This document shows positions 6,532 to 12,838 of a stretch of 14,506 bases of DNA, one piece after another. Each line of letters starts with the position of its first letter. Position 1 is the first letter of the stretch. The position numbers and the translations under genes are program-made. Source of the DNA: Aquificaceae bacterium (GTDB lineage Bacteria; Aquificota; Aquificia; Aquificales; Aquificaceae); contig JALWEK010000203.1 in NCBI GenBank assembly GCA_027014185.1, forward strand, positions 7,941 to 22,446, in the 5' to 3' direction. The notes beneath the pieces are model-generated. The model had not been told where the DNA came from and did not search any database. It worked only from the letters and a program-made list of their open reading frames with translations.

Positions 6532-6982
6532 CCGGGTGTATTTTACCAAGCTCGAGTTCCATCATCAGGGCTGTCTCCCCATCGGAGTAAAACTTCTTCC
6601 TCTCCTTAACTATCCTGAAGCCCATAGAGCGGTAAAGCTTTATAGCAGGCAAGTTAGATTTTCTAACGTCCAGCTGGATCACCTCCGCCTTACCCTTCAG
6701 ATCCTCTAGGAGCATCCTCAGAAACTCCTTGCCAATTCCCTTTCCCCTGTACTCCGGAGCCACGGCGAATGTCATCAGGAAGGCCTCTCCCTTAACTATC
6801 CACACCACCGAGTACCCGATCACGTTCCCATCGTTCTCCAGAACGTACCTGACGGAGTAAGGGAGTGAGAACTCCCTCTCCAGAGCCTCCCTGCTCCATG
6901 CGTCCGTGGTGAAGGACCTCCTGTTTATCTCGTAAACCCTCTCCAGATCCTCCTCTCTCATCTCCCTAAGAAGCAGCTTCAT
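6464..6982 (-). CDS. rimI: RimI-type N-alpha-acetyltransferase (ribosomal protein S18 alanine)
   Basis: This is a GNAT-fold acetyltransferase that should acetylate the N-terminus of ribosomal protein S18. Diagnostic features of the 172-residue product are DAWSREAL (27-34), the acetyl-CoA loop VAPEYRGKGIG (74-84), and the RimI block LDVRKSNLPAIKLYRSMGF (104-122), followed by a Tyr-containing FYSDGETALMMELEL end (131-145). Family members normally stop near residue 147. Here about 25 extra, charged and low-complexity residues follow, and they are read from DNA that also encodes the start of hpt in another frame. The tail may be a by-product of losing an earlier stop. The ATG has no Shine-Dalgarno; an exact TATAAT ends eight bases upstream. 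Confidence 0.9.
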   Translation of the reverse strand: MKLLLREMREEDLERVYEINRRSFTTDAWSREALEREFSLPYSVRYVLENDGNVIGYSVVWIVKGEAFLMTFAVAPEYRGKGIGKEFLRMLLEDLKGKAEVIQLDVRKSNLPAIKLYRSMGFRIVKERKKFYSDGETALMMELELGKIHPDEGDKRKEAVTPDKGGGYTQKG

Positions 6983-7005
6983 CGCTTCAAATTATAATTA
7001 AGGTG
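6983..7005. promoter_or_regulatory. Divergent promoter between rimI and nfeD, built on a palindromic -10
   Basis: A 10-bp perfect palindrome, AATTATAATT (6990-6999), holds an exact TATAAT on each strand: 6993-6998 on plus, 6996 down to 6991 on minus. The plus box ends seven bases before the ATG at 7006 and the minus box ends eight bases before the rimI ATG. One symmetric AT block therefore probably fires both genes, giving nearly leaderless transcripts. Neither side has a clear -35 box or a good Shine-Dalgarno. Confidence 0.55.
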
Positions 7006-8295
7006 ATGCTGCCTGCACTCGCCGCACTCCTTATGCTGATAAGCCTTTCATTTTCGAAGATCTTCGTGGCCAAGTGGGACGGCCCTATAACCCCCATAAC
7101 GGCGGACTACGTTGATAGGACCCTAACCAAGGCCGAGAGAGAGGGAGGAACCATCTACGTTTTGGAGCTCAACACACCCGGCGGACTTGCGGAATCGATG
7201 AGGAGGATAGTGCAGAGATTCCAGGGATCCCCCCTTCCGGTGGTCGTCTTCGTGTATCCACCAGGAGGCAGGGCAGCCTCGGCGGGGGCGATCATCACAG
7301 TGGCCGCCGACATAGCCGCTATGGCTCCGGGCACCAACATAGGTGCGGCCCATCCGGTCCGTATAGGCGGTGTTCCAGGAGAGAAAGAGGAGAAGAAGGC
7401 GGAGAAGGACGTTATGGAGGAGAAGATACTCCAGGACATGCTCGCCTTCGTCAGGAGCATAGCCAAGGAGAAAGGGAGGAACGTGGAGGTTGTGGAGAGG
7501 ATGGTCAAGGAGAGCCTCTCCCTATCCTCCGAGGAGGCACTGAAGGAGGGCGTTATAGATCTCATCGCAACCGACATAAAGGATCTCATCAAAAAGGTAG
7601 AAGGAAGGAAGATCAAGAAGCTGGGTAGAGAGATAACTGTGGAGATCGAAGGGGAGGAGGTAGTTTACCTGGAGGAGAACGTAAAGGAGGAACTTCTAAA
7701 GATACTCACCAACCCTACGGTGGCCTACCTGCTCCTCATGCTCGGCTTCTACGGTATATTCTTCGAGCTCTACAACCCTGGTGCTGTGATACCTGGGGTT
7801 GTGGGCGCGATATGTCTTCTCCTCGGACTCTACGGACTCTCCCTGATCTCTATGAACTGGCTCGGTCTCCTGCTGATAATACTGGGCGTTCTCCTCTTTG
7901 TACTGGAGCTGATAACACCTACCTTTGGGGCTCTGGCGGTGGGAGGTGTTATCTCTCTCGCCCTCGGTTCCCTCTTTCTGATAGATCCGGAGTCTCCGTA
8001 CGGGGAGCTTCCGAAAACGGTGATAGCGACCGTCGTCCTCGCTAGCGCCGCTTTCTTCCTGATAGCGGGGAGGTTCGGACTCAAAGCCCAGAGGAGAAAG
8101 AAGCTAACGGGGGCCGAGGGTATGCTTGGGGAACGGGGAGAGGCTATAACCGATTTCAGAAAGGGGAAGGGAAAGGTTTTGGTTCATGGTGAGATATGGA
8201 ATGCCGTTAGCGACGAGGACGTAAGGAAGGGCGATACGGTGGAGGTGGTTGAGGTGATGGGTTTAAAGCTCAGGGTCAGAAAGGTCTCTTCCTGA
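7003..8295 (+). CDS. nfeD: NfeD-family membrane-bound ClpP-class serine protease (long form)
   Basis: The 430 residues have the long NfeD architecture: a signal peptide (about 1-19), an extracytoplasmic ClpP-like protease domain (20-230), four to five membrane helices (about 237-355) and a C-terminal OB-fold-like NfeD domain (about 370-428). The catalytic serine is S93 in GGRAASAGAIIT. K141 in EEKILQDMLAF is the likely partner lysine by comparison with the Ser-Lys dyad of the archaeal 1510-N protease; LNTPGG (55-60) forms the oxyanion side. Family members work with stomatin-like SPFH proteins in membrane quality control, but no SPFH gene is next to it here. GTG at 7003 and ATG at 7006 are adjacent in-frame starts; the ATG fits the promoter spacing as well. 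The stop overlaps the convergent FlhB-C gene by 20 bp. Confidence 0.92.
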   Translation: MMLPALAALLMLISLSFSKIFVAKWDGPITPITADYVDRTLTKAEREGGTIYVLELNTPGGLAESMRRIVQRFQGSPLPVVVFVYPPGGRAASAGAIITVAADIAAMAPGTNIGAAHPVRIGGVPGEKEEKKAEKDVMEEKILQDMLAFVRSIAKEKGRNVEVVERMVKESLSLSSEEALKEGVIDLIATDIKDLIKKVEGRKIKKLGREITVEIEGEEVVYLEENVKEELLKILTNPTVAYLLLMLGFYGIFFELYNPGAVIPGVVGAICLLLGLYGLSLISMNWLGLLLIILGVLLFVLELITPTFGALAVGGVISLALGSLFLIDPESPYGELPKTVIATVVLASAAFFLIAGRFGLKAQRRKKLTGAEGMLGERGEAITDFRKGKGKVLVHGEIWNAVSDEDVRKGDTVEVVEVMGLKLRVRKVSS

Positions 8296-8539
8296 CCTTT
8301 CCAACGAAGACCAGAACCCTTGCTATCGCTTCGTAGAGAACGGGGGGGATCTCCTCGAAGACCTCCACCTTCAGTAGGGCTTCCACCAGGCCTTCGTCTT
8401 CCACAACCGGGATACCTTCCCTCTTGGCCAGCTCTATTATTCTCTCGGCTAGCTCACCCCTTCCCTTCGCTATCACCACGGGGGCCTTATCTCTCTCAGG
8501 GTCGTACCTCAGAGCCGCGGCCCTTTTCTTCTTATCCAT
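8276..8539 (-). CDS. Stand-alone FlhB C-terminal domain protein (FhlB/YlqH type)
   Basis: The 87 residues match only the cytoplasmic tail of the flagellar export switch protein FlhB, starting just after the position of its self-cleaving NPTH motif. The pattern is AAALRYDPERDKAPVV, then AKG, a helix, GIPVVEDEGLVEALL and EEIPPVLYEAIARVLVFV. There is no membrane part and no NPTH. Stand-alone copies are known in Bacillus (ylqH), where the neighbour is a FliK-like gene, as here. The role in flagellar export is an inference. I favour ATG at 8539, with AGGG seven bases upstream. A GTG at 8545 (two more residues) would overlap the upstream stop as GTGA and is a real alternative. The 3' end overlaps nfeD by 20 bp on the other strand. 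Confidence 0.88.
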   Translation of the reverse strand: MDKKKRAAALRYDPERDKAPVVIAKGRGELAERIIELAKREGIPVVEDEGLVEALLKVEVFEEIPPVLYEAIARVLVFVGKVRKRPF

Positions 8540-8541
8540 AA

Positions 8542-10095
8542 TCACACCCTAAGGTTAAAGGTCCCAGTACCACCGAACTCCTCGGCCATCTTCTCGTCGA
8601 ACCTCCTCTCCTCGTCCTCGAGAACATCCAGCCTTTTGACCTCGAGTCCCAGCTCGCTCAGTTCCTTCCTCAGCCTATCCTCACCCATCCTTATCCTCTG
8701 GGCAAGGTCCTCCAAGTTCGTTCTGAAGAGCACCGATACGAACTCAGGGTTCTCGTTCCTCGGAGCCTCTATGAGAATTCCTAAGAAGCCCTCCTCAAAT
8801 TCTAGCTTCACGAACACCCTGTAAGAGCTGTTTAGGGAAAAGCCGAGGATACCTCTATCCCCGTCGAGCCTGAAGGGAACGAGAAATCTCCTCCCCTGGT
8901 TCATTATCATGTAAGACTGGAGCATTCCGAGGGTCTCGAGGTTGCGAAGGCTCTCCTTTATCTGTTTCGGAAGCTCCTCCAGCTTTCCCTTCGCATCCCT
9001 CAGGTCCTCTAACTCCTTCGAGATCTCCTTCTGCTTGGAGATGAGCTCCTGAACGTCCTTGACACCGAGGTTTGAAGTGAGGGTCGCCTCCGCACCCTTC
9101 ATAAGTTCGCCGAGCGCCTTCAGTAGCTTGGAAGCCTCTCTGGGAACGGCTTCAGGGTTCTGGACCTTTATGCCTACCAGGTTCAACCTCTGGAGGAACT
9201 CTGAGAACCTGCCCTCATCTAGGTTTCTGATCGCTTCCCTGAGAACGTCCAGGAACTTTGGACTCTCCTTTACAGAGGAGAGGATGCTTTCCTGAACCTT
9301 AACCTCAAGCCCGGCGTTCTTGAAAACCTTGAGGAGGTTGTCTATAAGGCCCCTTATCACACCGCCGACCGTTTCCCTAATCAGGTTAAGCCTCTGCTCT
9401 CTTGAGGATATCGCCTTCTCAAGGGCTGTCTCCATCTCTATAAGACCTCTGAAGAAGCCAACCCTGTCTCCGGTCTCTAGCTTCTCCAGTGCAGAGCTAA
9501 CTAGGGGCTTCATGTCTTCGGGGAAACGCAGGGTTCTTAAACTCCTCTCTACCGGCTCCGTATTCACCTTTTCGAGAGCCTTCAGCAGTATGTACTTCTG
9601 ATCCCCGGACAGGCCCTCGAAGTCTATCTTGCCCCTCAGGAAGTCCCACACCTTCCTTTCGTAAAGGAGACCCGAGTTTTCCAGGCCAACCTTTAACCTT
9701 TGGGGTATCAGGTTCATACCTATCTCGAAAGCCCTTCTGAGCAGATCCCTCGCCCCTCTGATCCCGTAGAAGCCCTCTTCAACCCTAAGGGTGAGCGGAT
9801 CCTTGGACTCCACAACCAATGAGAGCTCCTCCCCGGGCTCTACCAGCACGGAGAGCCTGTTCTCGGCCTCCACCTCAAAGCCGTTCTCGAGCTGGAGGAT
9901 AACCTTGTTCTGGCTGTAAGCCTTGACCGTGGCCCTCAGGCGAGAGCCCACGTCCCCGAGGGAGGCAAGAAGCGCCTGTGGAACGCTCGAGAGTATCTTT
10001 ATCTCAAGAACTCTCGCCGTCTCGTAGGCTTCGTAGGCCCTGTTCCTCAGAATAGCTGTATCTAAGAAGACGCCCTCTACCCTTCTTCCTTCCAT
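8542..10095 (-). CDS. FliK-like flagellar hook-length control family protein
   Basis: This is a 517-residue soluble protein. The N-terminal 120 residues look like a beta-rich domain (KVILQLENGFEVEAENRLSV and following). The middle (120-390) is long and helical, with coiled-coil character near 340-395. The C-terminal 130 residues have the FliK_C-like pattern: FLVPFRLDGDRGILGFSL, VFVKLEFEEGFLGILIEAP, then a FRTNLEDLAQRI helix and LSELGLEVKRLDV. It lies directly upstream of the stand-alone FlhB tail, the same pairing as ylqG-ylqH, which supports a link to flagellar or type III export. The function of ylqG-type proteins is not established. The ATG at 10095 forms a TGATG junction with the ROK stop and has AGAGG just upstream. 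A TTG one codon earlier is less likely. Confidence 0.75.
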   Translation of the reverse strand: MEGRRVEGVFLDTAILRNRAYEAYETARVLEIKILSSVPQALLASLGDVGSRLRATVKAYSQNKVILQLENGFEVEAENRLSVLVEPGEELSLVVESKDPLTLRVEEGFYGIRGARDLLRRAFEIGMNLIPQRLKVGLENSGLLYERKVWDFLRGKIDFEGLSGDQKYILLKALEKVNTEPVERSLRTLRFPEDMKPLVSSALEKLETGDRVGFFRGLIEMETALEKAISSREQRLNLIRETVGGVIRGLIDNLLKVFKNAGLEVKVQESILSSVKESPKFLDVLREAIRNLDEGRFSEFLQRLNLVGIKVQNPEAVPREASKLLKALGELMKGAEATLTSNLGVKDVQELISKQKEISKELEDLRDAKGKLEELPKQIKESLRNLETLGMLQSYMIMNQGRRFLVPFRLDGDRGILGFSLNSSYRVFVKLEFEEGFLGILIEAPRNENPEFVSVLFRTNLEDLAQRIRMGEDRLRKELSELGLEVKRLDVLEDEERRFDEKMAEEFGGTGTFNLRV

Positions 10096-10970
10096 CAACC
10101 TCTAATATCGGATCGAGATCCCCGGATGAAAGCGAGAGCCCCCCTAGCCCCTAGGAACTCTCCGGCCGTCGAGAAAGCTATCTCAACGCAGGATCCCGGG
10201 AGGTTCTCTGAGAGCTCCCTTACCCTATCCTGGGCCTCCTCCAAGAGGTCTCTCATGCCCTCGATCACCCCACCCCCCAGAACTATCCTGTCCGGGTTAA
10301 ATATGTGGACCATGTTCATAAGGCCGACGTACAGATGCTCCTTGAAGATCTCCACGGCTCTCCTCGCTCTCTCCTCCCCCTCTTTGGCCCTCTTTACTAT
10401 CTCGAAATCCCTTATCTCTTCCCCTCCGAGTTCTACGTACGTCCTCTCGAGTCCGTACGAGGAGCAGTAGGCCTCCCAGCATCCTTTCCTCCCACAGTGA
10501 CACTCACGGCCTCCCTTCAGGATTGTGTGATGTCCTACCTCCATGGCCGATCCGCACACACCGAAGAAGGGTTTTCCCCCCACCACCAGGCCACCGCCCA
10601 GGCCGGTTCCAATAGCTACGAGCACGAGGATCTCGCTGTCCCTGTGGTCGAAGAACCACTCCCCGTAGGCCCCAACGCTGACGTCGTTCCCGATAACGAA
10701 GTCCACACCCGACCCCCTGAGGAGCTCGTTGAAGTCCACACCATCGAGAACCGGTATGTTGGGTGATCTATAGACCTTCCCTTCCTTCGAGGTAAACCCG
10801 GCAACCGCGATCCCAACCCCGGAAGGGCTTCCCTCAAGTATTATGTCCCTTACTCTTTTCAAAAACCTGTCCCTGTCCTTTTTAAGATCCCTAACAAAGT
10901 ACTTTTCCTTCCTGCCGTCCTCCCAGAGGACCTTGACGAAGGACCCTCCTATATCAACTCCCTTCAGCAT
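10095..10970 (-). CDS. ROK-family sugar kinase (probable glucokinase)
   Basis: This is an ATP-dependent hexose kinase of 291 residues. It shows the phosphate-binding N-terminus GVDIGGSFVKV (4-14), catalytic Asp D96 in IGNDVSVGAYGE, the ATP motif AIGTGLGGGLVVGGK (119-133), sugar-binding EVGH (144-147) and the ROK zinc motif CHCGRKGCWE (157-166). The adenosine motif lies near PDRIVLGGGV. Absence of an N-terminal helix-turn-helix marks it as a kinase rather than a ROK repressor. Glucose is the most likely substrate, but N-acetylmannosamine or fructose cannot be excluded. The ATG at 10970 lies 17 bp inside the upstream membrane-protein gene, suggesting coupling. It sits between a membrane protein and a flagellar pair, with no sugar transporter or pathway gene nearby. 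Confidence 0.92.
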   Translation of the reverse strand: MLKGVDIGGSFVKVLWEDGRKEKYFVRDLKKDRDRFLKRVRDIILEGSPSGVGIAVAGFTSKEGKVYRSPNIPVLDGVDFNELLRGSGVDFVIGNDVSVGAYGEWFFDHRDSEILVLVAIGTGLGGGLVVGGKPFFGVCGSAMEVGHHTILKGGRECHCGRKGCWEAYCSSYGLERTYVELGGEEIRDFEIVKRAKEGEERARRAVEIFKEHLYVGLMNMVHIFNPDRIVLGGGVIEGMRDLLEEAQDRVRELSENLPGSCVEIAFSTAGEFLGARGALAFIRGSRSDIRG

Positions 10971-11412
10971 GGCTCTCTATCCCCGTGATCCTAAACTCCC
11001 CATCCTCCATCCTCCCGTAAACCCTGAGGCTAAGGCTGCCCCTCTCCCCTGATATCTCCATCTCCAAGAGGTAAACCTCCCCCAGCTTCTTCACACTCTC
11101 CTCCACGGAAAACTTGTCCCCCAGCTTCTCCTTGTTTTCCAAACACATCTTTATGAGCCCCTCTACGCCACCCATCTCCTGGAGGACCCTTCTTTCGAAG
11201 AACTTGGCCACGCGGACAGCCCTGTCGGCGGTGCACTCCTCGAGCCCCCCTATCAGAAAGGAGGCTACTCTGAGTTTGTCCCTCCAGTCCAGCTTCAGCC
11301 TTCCCTCCTCTATCTGGATGAAGGAGGTGATTATGAAGGGGTACATGAAGGCGAGCAGCACGAAGGTTCCTATCAGGAGATCCTCCAGCTTTGGCCTCTT
11401 CTTCAGAGCCAA
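10954..11412 (-). CDS. Unrecognised one-helix membrane protein
   Basis: I do not recognise this 152-residue protein. It has a short basic N-terminus (ALKKRPKLED), one membrane helix (about residues 12-34, LLIGTFVLLAFMYPFIITSF) and a soluble domain. The domain is helical to about residue 110, with two Cys (in EECTAD and KMCLENK), then three predicted beta strands (EVYLLEMEIS, SLSLRVYGRM, EFRITGIESH). The orientation suggests a small amino-terminal cytoplasmic tip and an outer domain. I chose the TTG at 11412 because AAGGAGG lies five bases upstream, and because an upstream in-frame GTG at 11493 would overlap corA by 91 bp and add residues without family character. With the TTG it overlaps corA by 10 bp and ROK by 17 bp, so it is co-translated with both. 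Its job is unknown. Confidence 0.8.
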   Translation of the reverse strand: MALKKRPKLEDLLIGTFVLLAFMYPFIITSFIQIEEGRLKLDWRDKLRVASFLIGGLEECTADRAVRVAKFFERRVLQEMGGVEGLIKMCLENKEKLGDKFSVEESVKKLGEVYLLEMEISGERGSLSLRVYGRMEDGEFRITGIESHAEGS

Positions 11413-12344
11413 CCTTTCCTCCTTACCCAAAGAAGGAGGGCGAGCGTTACCAAAACCATCAGGAATAGTGAGTAAGGGTAGCCGTACTTCCACCCGAGCT
11501 CGGGCATGTACTCGAAGTTCATCCCGAATATACTCGCTATCAGGGTGGCGGGCAGGAATATGGTGGCGAGAACGGTGAACACCTTAACCGCCTCGTTCTG
11601 TCTTATGGTGATCAGGCCTAAAAGTGAGTTCTGTATGCTGTCTATCTTCTCCATATAGAAGGCCGTGTAGTCGAGGAGCGTGTTAAGGTCGTCCAGAAGG
11701 ATCTTGAGCTCCCGTTTTGTCTGGGCGTTTATCAGTGGGCTCTTGAGGAAGCGGGAGAGTATCCTTACCTTCTCGTTTATGGACTCTCTAAGGGTTATGT
11801 TCAGCTCGTCGTAGTAGGCTATATCCTTTATCATCTCCTCCGATTGCTCTACGAAGATCTCCTTCCATATGTTCCTTATTCTCCTTCCTAGTATCTCGAG
11901 CCTGTCCCCTATCCTATCTACCTCTATGCTGAGTATCTCCGCGAACAGGGACTCGGCGAACTGGACGTAAGTCCTGTTGGTTTTGAGCCTGTTTATGAAT
12001 ATCATCAGTGTAGGTATGTCCCTGTATCGGAGCGTGACGAAGTACCTTTCCCTTATAAAGAAGAAAACGGGCTCTACGATTATCTCGTCCTTTTGCTGGA
12101 TAACGAAGGACATGTTTATGTTTATTGTGTCACCGGATTCGGTGTACTTGGAGCTTATCTCTATGTCCCCCATAACCTCCTTGGAGGGCATCTCGAAGTT
12201 TACGTTCTTTCCGAGCCACTCTATCTCCTCGTCGGTTGGGGTGCAGACATCTATCCAGAGGATCCCCCTTTTCCTCGCCTCCTCAAAGTCCTCTACCTTC
12301 CACTCGGAGAACTCCCTACCCGATATGACGTAAAGCTTTAACAC
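11403..12344 (-). CDS. corA: CorA-family magnesium/cobalt channel
   Basis: This is a pentameric inner-membrane divalent-cation channel. The 313 residues have a large cytoplasmic funnel domain (1-245), including the long helix region near 130-240, and two membrane helices at the C-terminus. The first helix carries the selectivity signature GMN within IFGMNFEYMPELGWKYGYP (about 270-288), and the second ends in the basic LWVRRKGWL tail. These are the usual CorA layout and length. The start is GTG at 12344, giving MLKLYVISGREF. No ATG fits the family N-terminus and no separate Shine-Dalgarno is evident. TAAAAT ends six bases upstream in the 15-bp gap after the DUF2267 gene, so a leaderless promoter is possible. 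It overlaps the next gene by 10 bp. Confidence 0.95.
   Translation of the reverse strand: MLKLYVISGREFSEWKVEDFEEARKRGILWIDVCTPTDEEIEWLGKNVNFEMPSKEVMGDIEISSKYTESGDTININMSFVIQQKDEIIVEPVFFFIRERYFVTLRYRDIPTLMIFINRLKTNRTYVQFAESLFAEILSIEVDRIGDRLEILGRRIRNIWKEIFVEQSEEMIKDIAYYDELNITLRESINEKVRILSRFLKSPLINAQTKRELKILLDDLNTLLDYTAFYMEKIDSIQNSLLGLITIRQNEAVKVFTVLATIFLPATLIASIFGMNFEYMPELGWKYGYPYSLFLMVLVTLALLLWVRRKGWL
11413..11424 (-). promoter_or_regulatory. Strong Shine-Dalgarno deciding a TTG start
   Basis: On the minus strand AAGGAGG spans 11424 down to 11418, five bases before TTG at 11412. This is the best ribosome-binding site in the region. It lies inside the end of corA and fixes the start of the one-helix membrane protein. 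Confidence 0.75.
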
Positions 12345-12356
12345 CTCATAATTTTA
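12345..12356 (-). promoter_or_regulatory. Candidate -10 box for corA
   Basis: TAAAAT spans 12356 down to 12351 on the minus strand, six bases before the GTG start, in the 15-bp gap after the DUF2267 gene. The bases ATGAGGTG around the start hold only a poor ribosome-binding match. The call rests on its spacing agreeing with other starts in the window. Confidence 0.3.
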
Positions 12357-12359
12357 ACA

Positions 12360-12791
12360 CTACCCCTCCCACAGCTCCCTTATCTCTTCGGGTAGCTCGT
12401 TTATCACGTCCTCTATCTCTCCCCAGGTGACGTGCTTCTTTACAGCCCTGAACACACCTCTCGTGTACTTCTCAGCCTCCGCCAGATCCTTTATGTCCGA
12501 GGGAACCAATCCGGGTTCCTTCATAACCCTCTCGAGGAAGTCCACCTTTTTCTTTATGCTCTTGTCGGGACCCTTAGTGGGATCCCACCCTTCACACCAG
12601 ACGGCTTTAAAAACCATGGGGAGCTGGGCGGCAAAGTCCTTTCCCTCCCTGGGGTCTAGCCTGTCTCTGAGGGCGTGGAGAACAGCCTTCGTTATCCTCA
12701 TGGCCTTCCTCTCGTCGTCCACCTCGGTTTCCTTCATAACGTCGTGCAGAAACTCGTGAGCCTTGTGAAACCACTCGTCGAACAGAGCCAT
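12360..12791 (-). CDS. DUF2267 family protein
   Basis: This 143-residue soluble, helical protein matches the DUF2267 pattern. An F..FLHDVMKE opening is followed by a helix ending in AVLHALRDRLDPREGKDFAAQLPMVFKAVW (residues 36-65), then a second half with FLERVMKEPG, a helix and a closing WGEIEDVINELPEEIRELW. The two LP-containing segments (AQLP, NELP) reflect the internal two-fold repeat of the family. The biochemical function of the family is not established. The ATG at 12791 has AGGAGG seven bases upstream. The 47-bp gap upstream, the longest in the window, holds a candidate promoter, so this gene probably begins a new transcript that continues into corA. Confidence 0.9.
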   Translation of the reverse strand: MALFDEWFHKAHEFLHDVMKETEVDDERKAMRITKAVLHALRDRLDPREGKDFAAQLPMVFKAVWCEGWDPTKGPDKSIKKKVDFLERVMKEPGLVPSDIKDLAEAEKYTRGVFRAVKKHVTWGEIEDVINELPEEIRELWEG

Positions 12792-12838
12792 ACCTCCACC
12801 TCCTCAATTTTTTACTTCTACATCCCTTTATAAATATT
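12792..12838 (-). promoter_or_regulatory. Promoter region with Shine-Dalgarno upstream of the DUF2267 gene
   Basis: This is the longest gap in the window and is AT-rich. On the minus strand TATAAA (12832 down to 12827) is a -10 candidate. AGGAGG (12804 down to 12799) is the ribosome-binding site, seven bases before the ATG. The leader would be about 25-30 nt. I see no convincing -35 box and no hairpin terminator for mltG. Confidence 0.45.

Noticed and set aside
8542..10098. Long plus-strand open frames opposite the FliK-like gene
   Set aside because: They are serine/arginine/leucine-rich mirror frames caused by the codon bias of the real gene, with no recognisable domain.
10095..10970. ROK protein as a transcriptional repressor
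   Set aside because: It starts directly with the ATP-binding strand GVDIGGS and has no helix-turn-helix domain.
11413..11493. Longer start (GTG at 11493) for the one-helix membrane protein
   Set aside because: It would overlap corA by 91 bp and has no ribosome-binding site, while TTG at 11412 has AAGGAGG five bases upstream.
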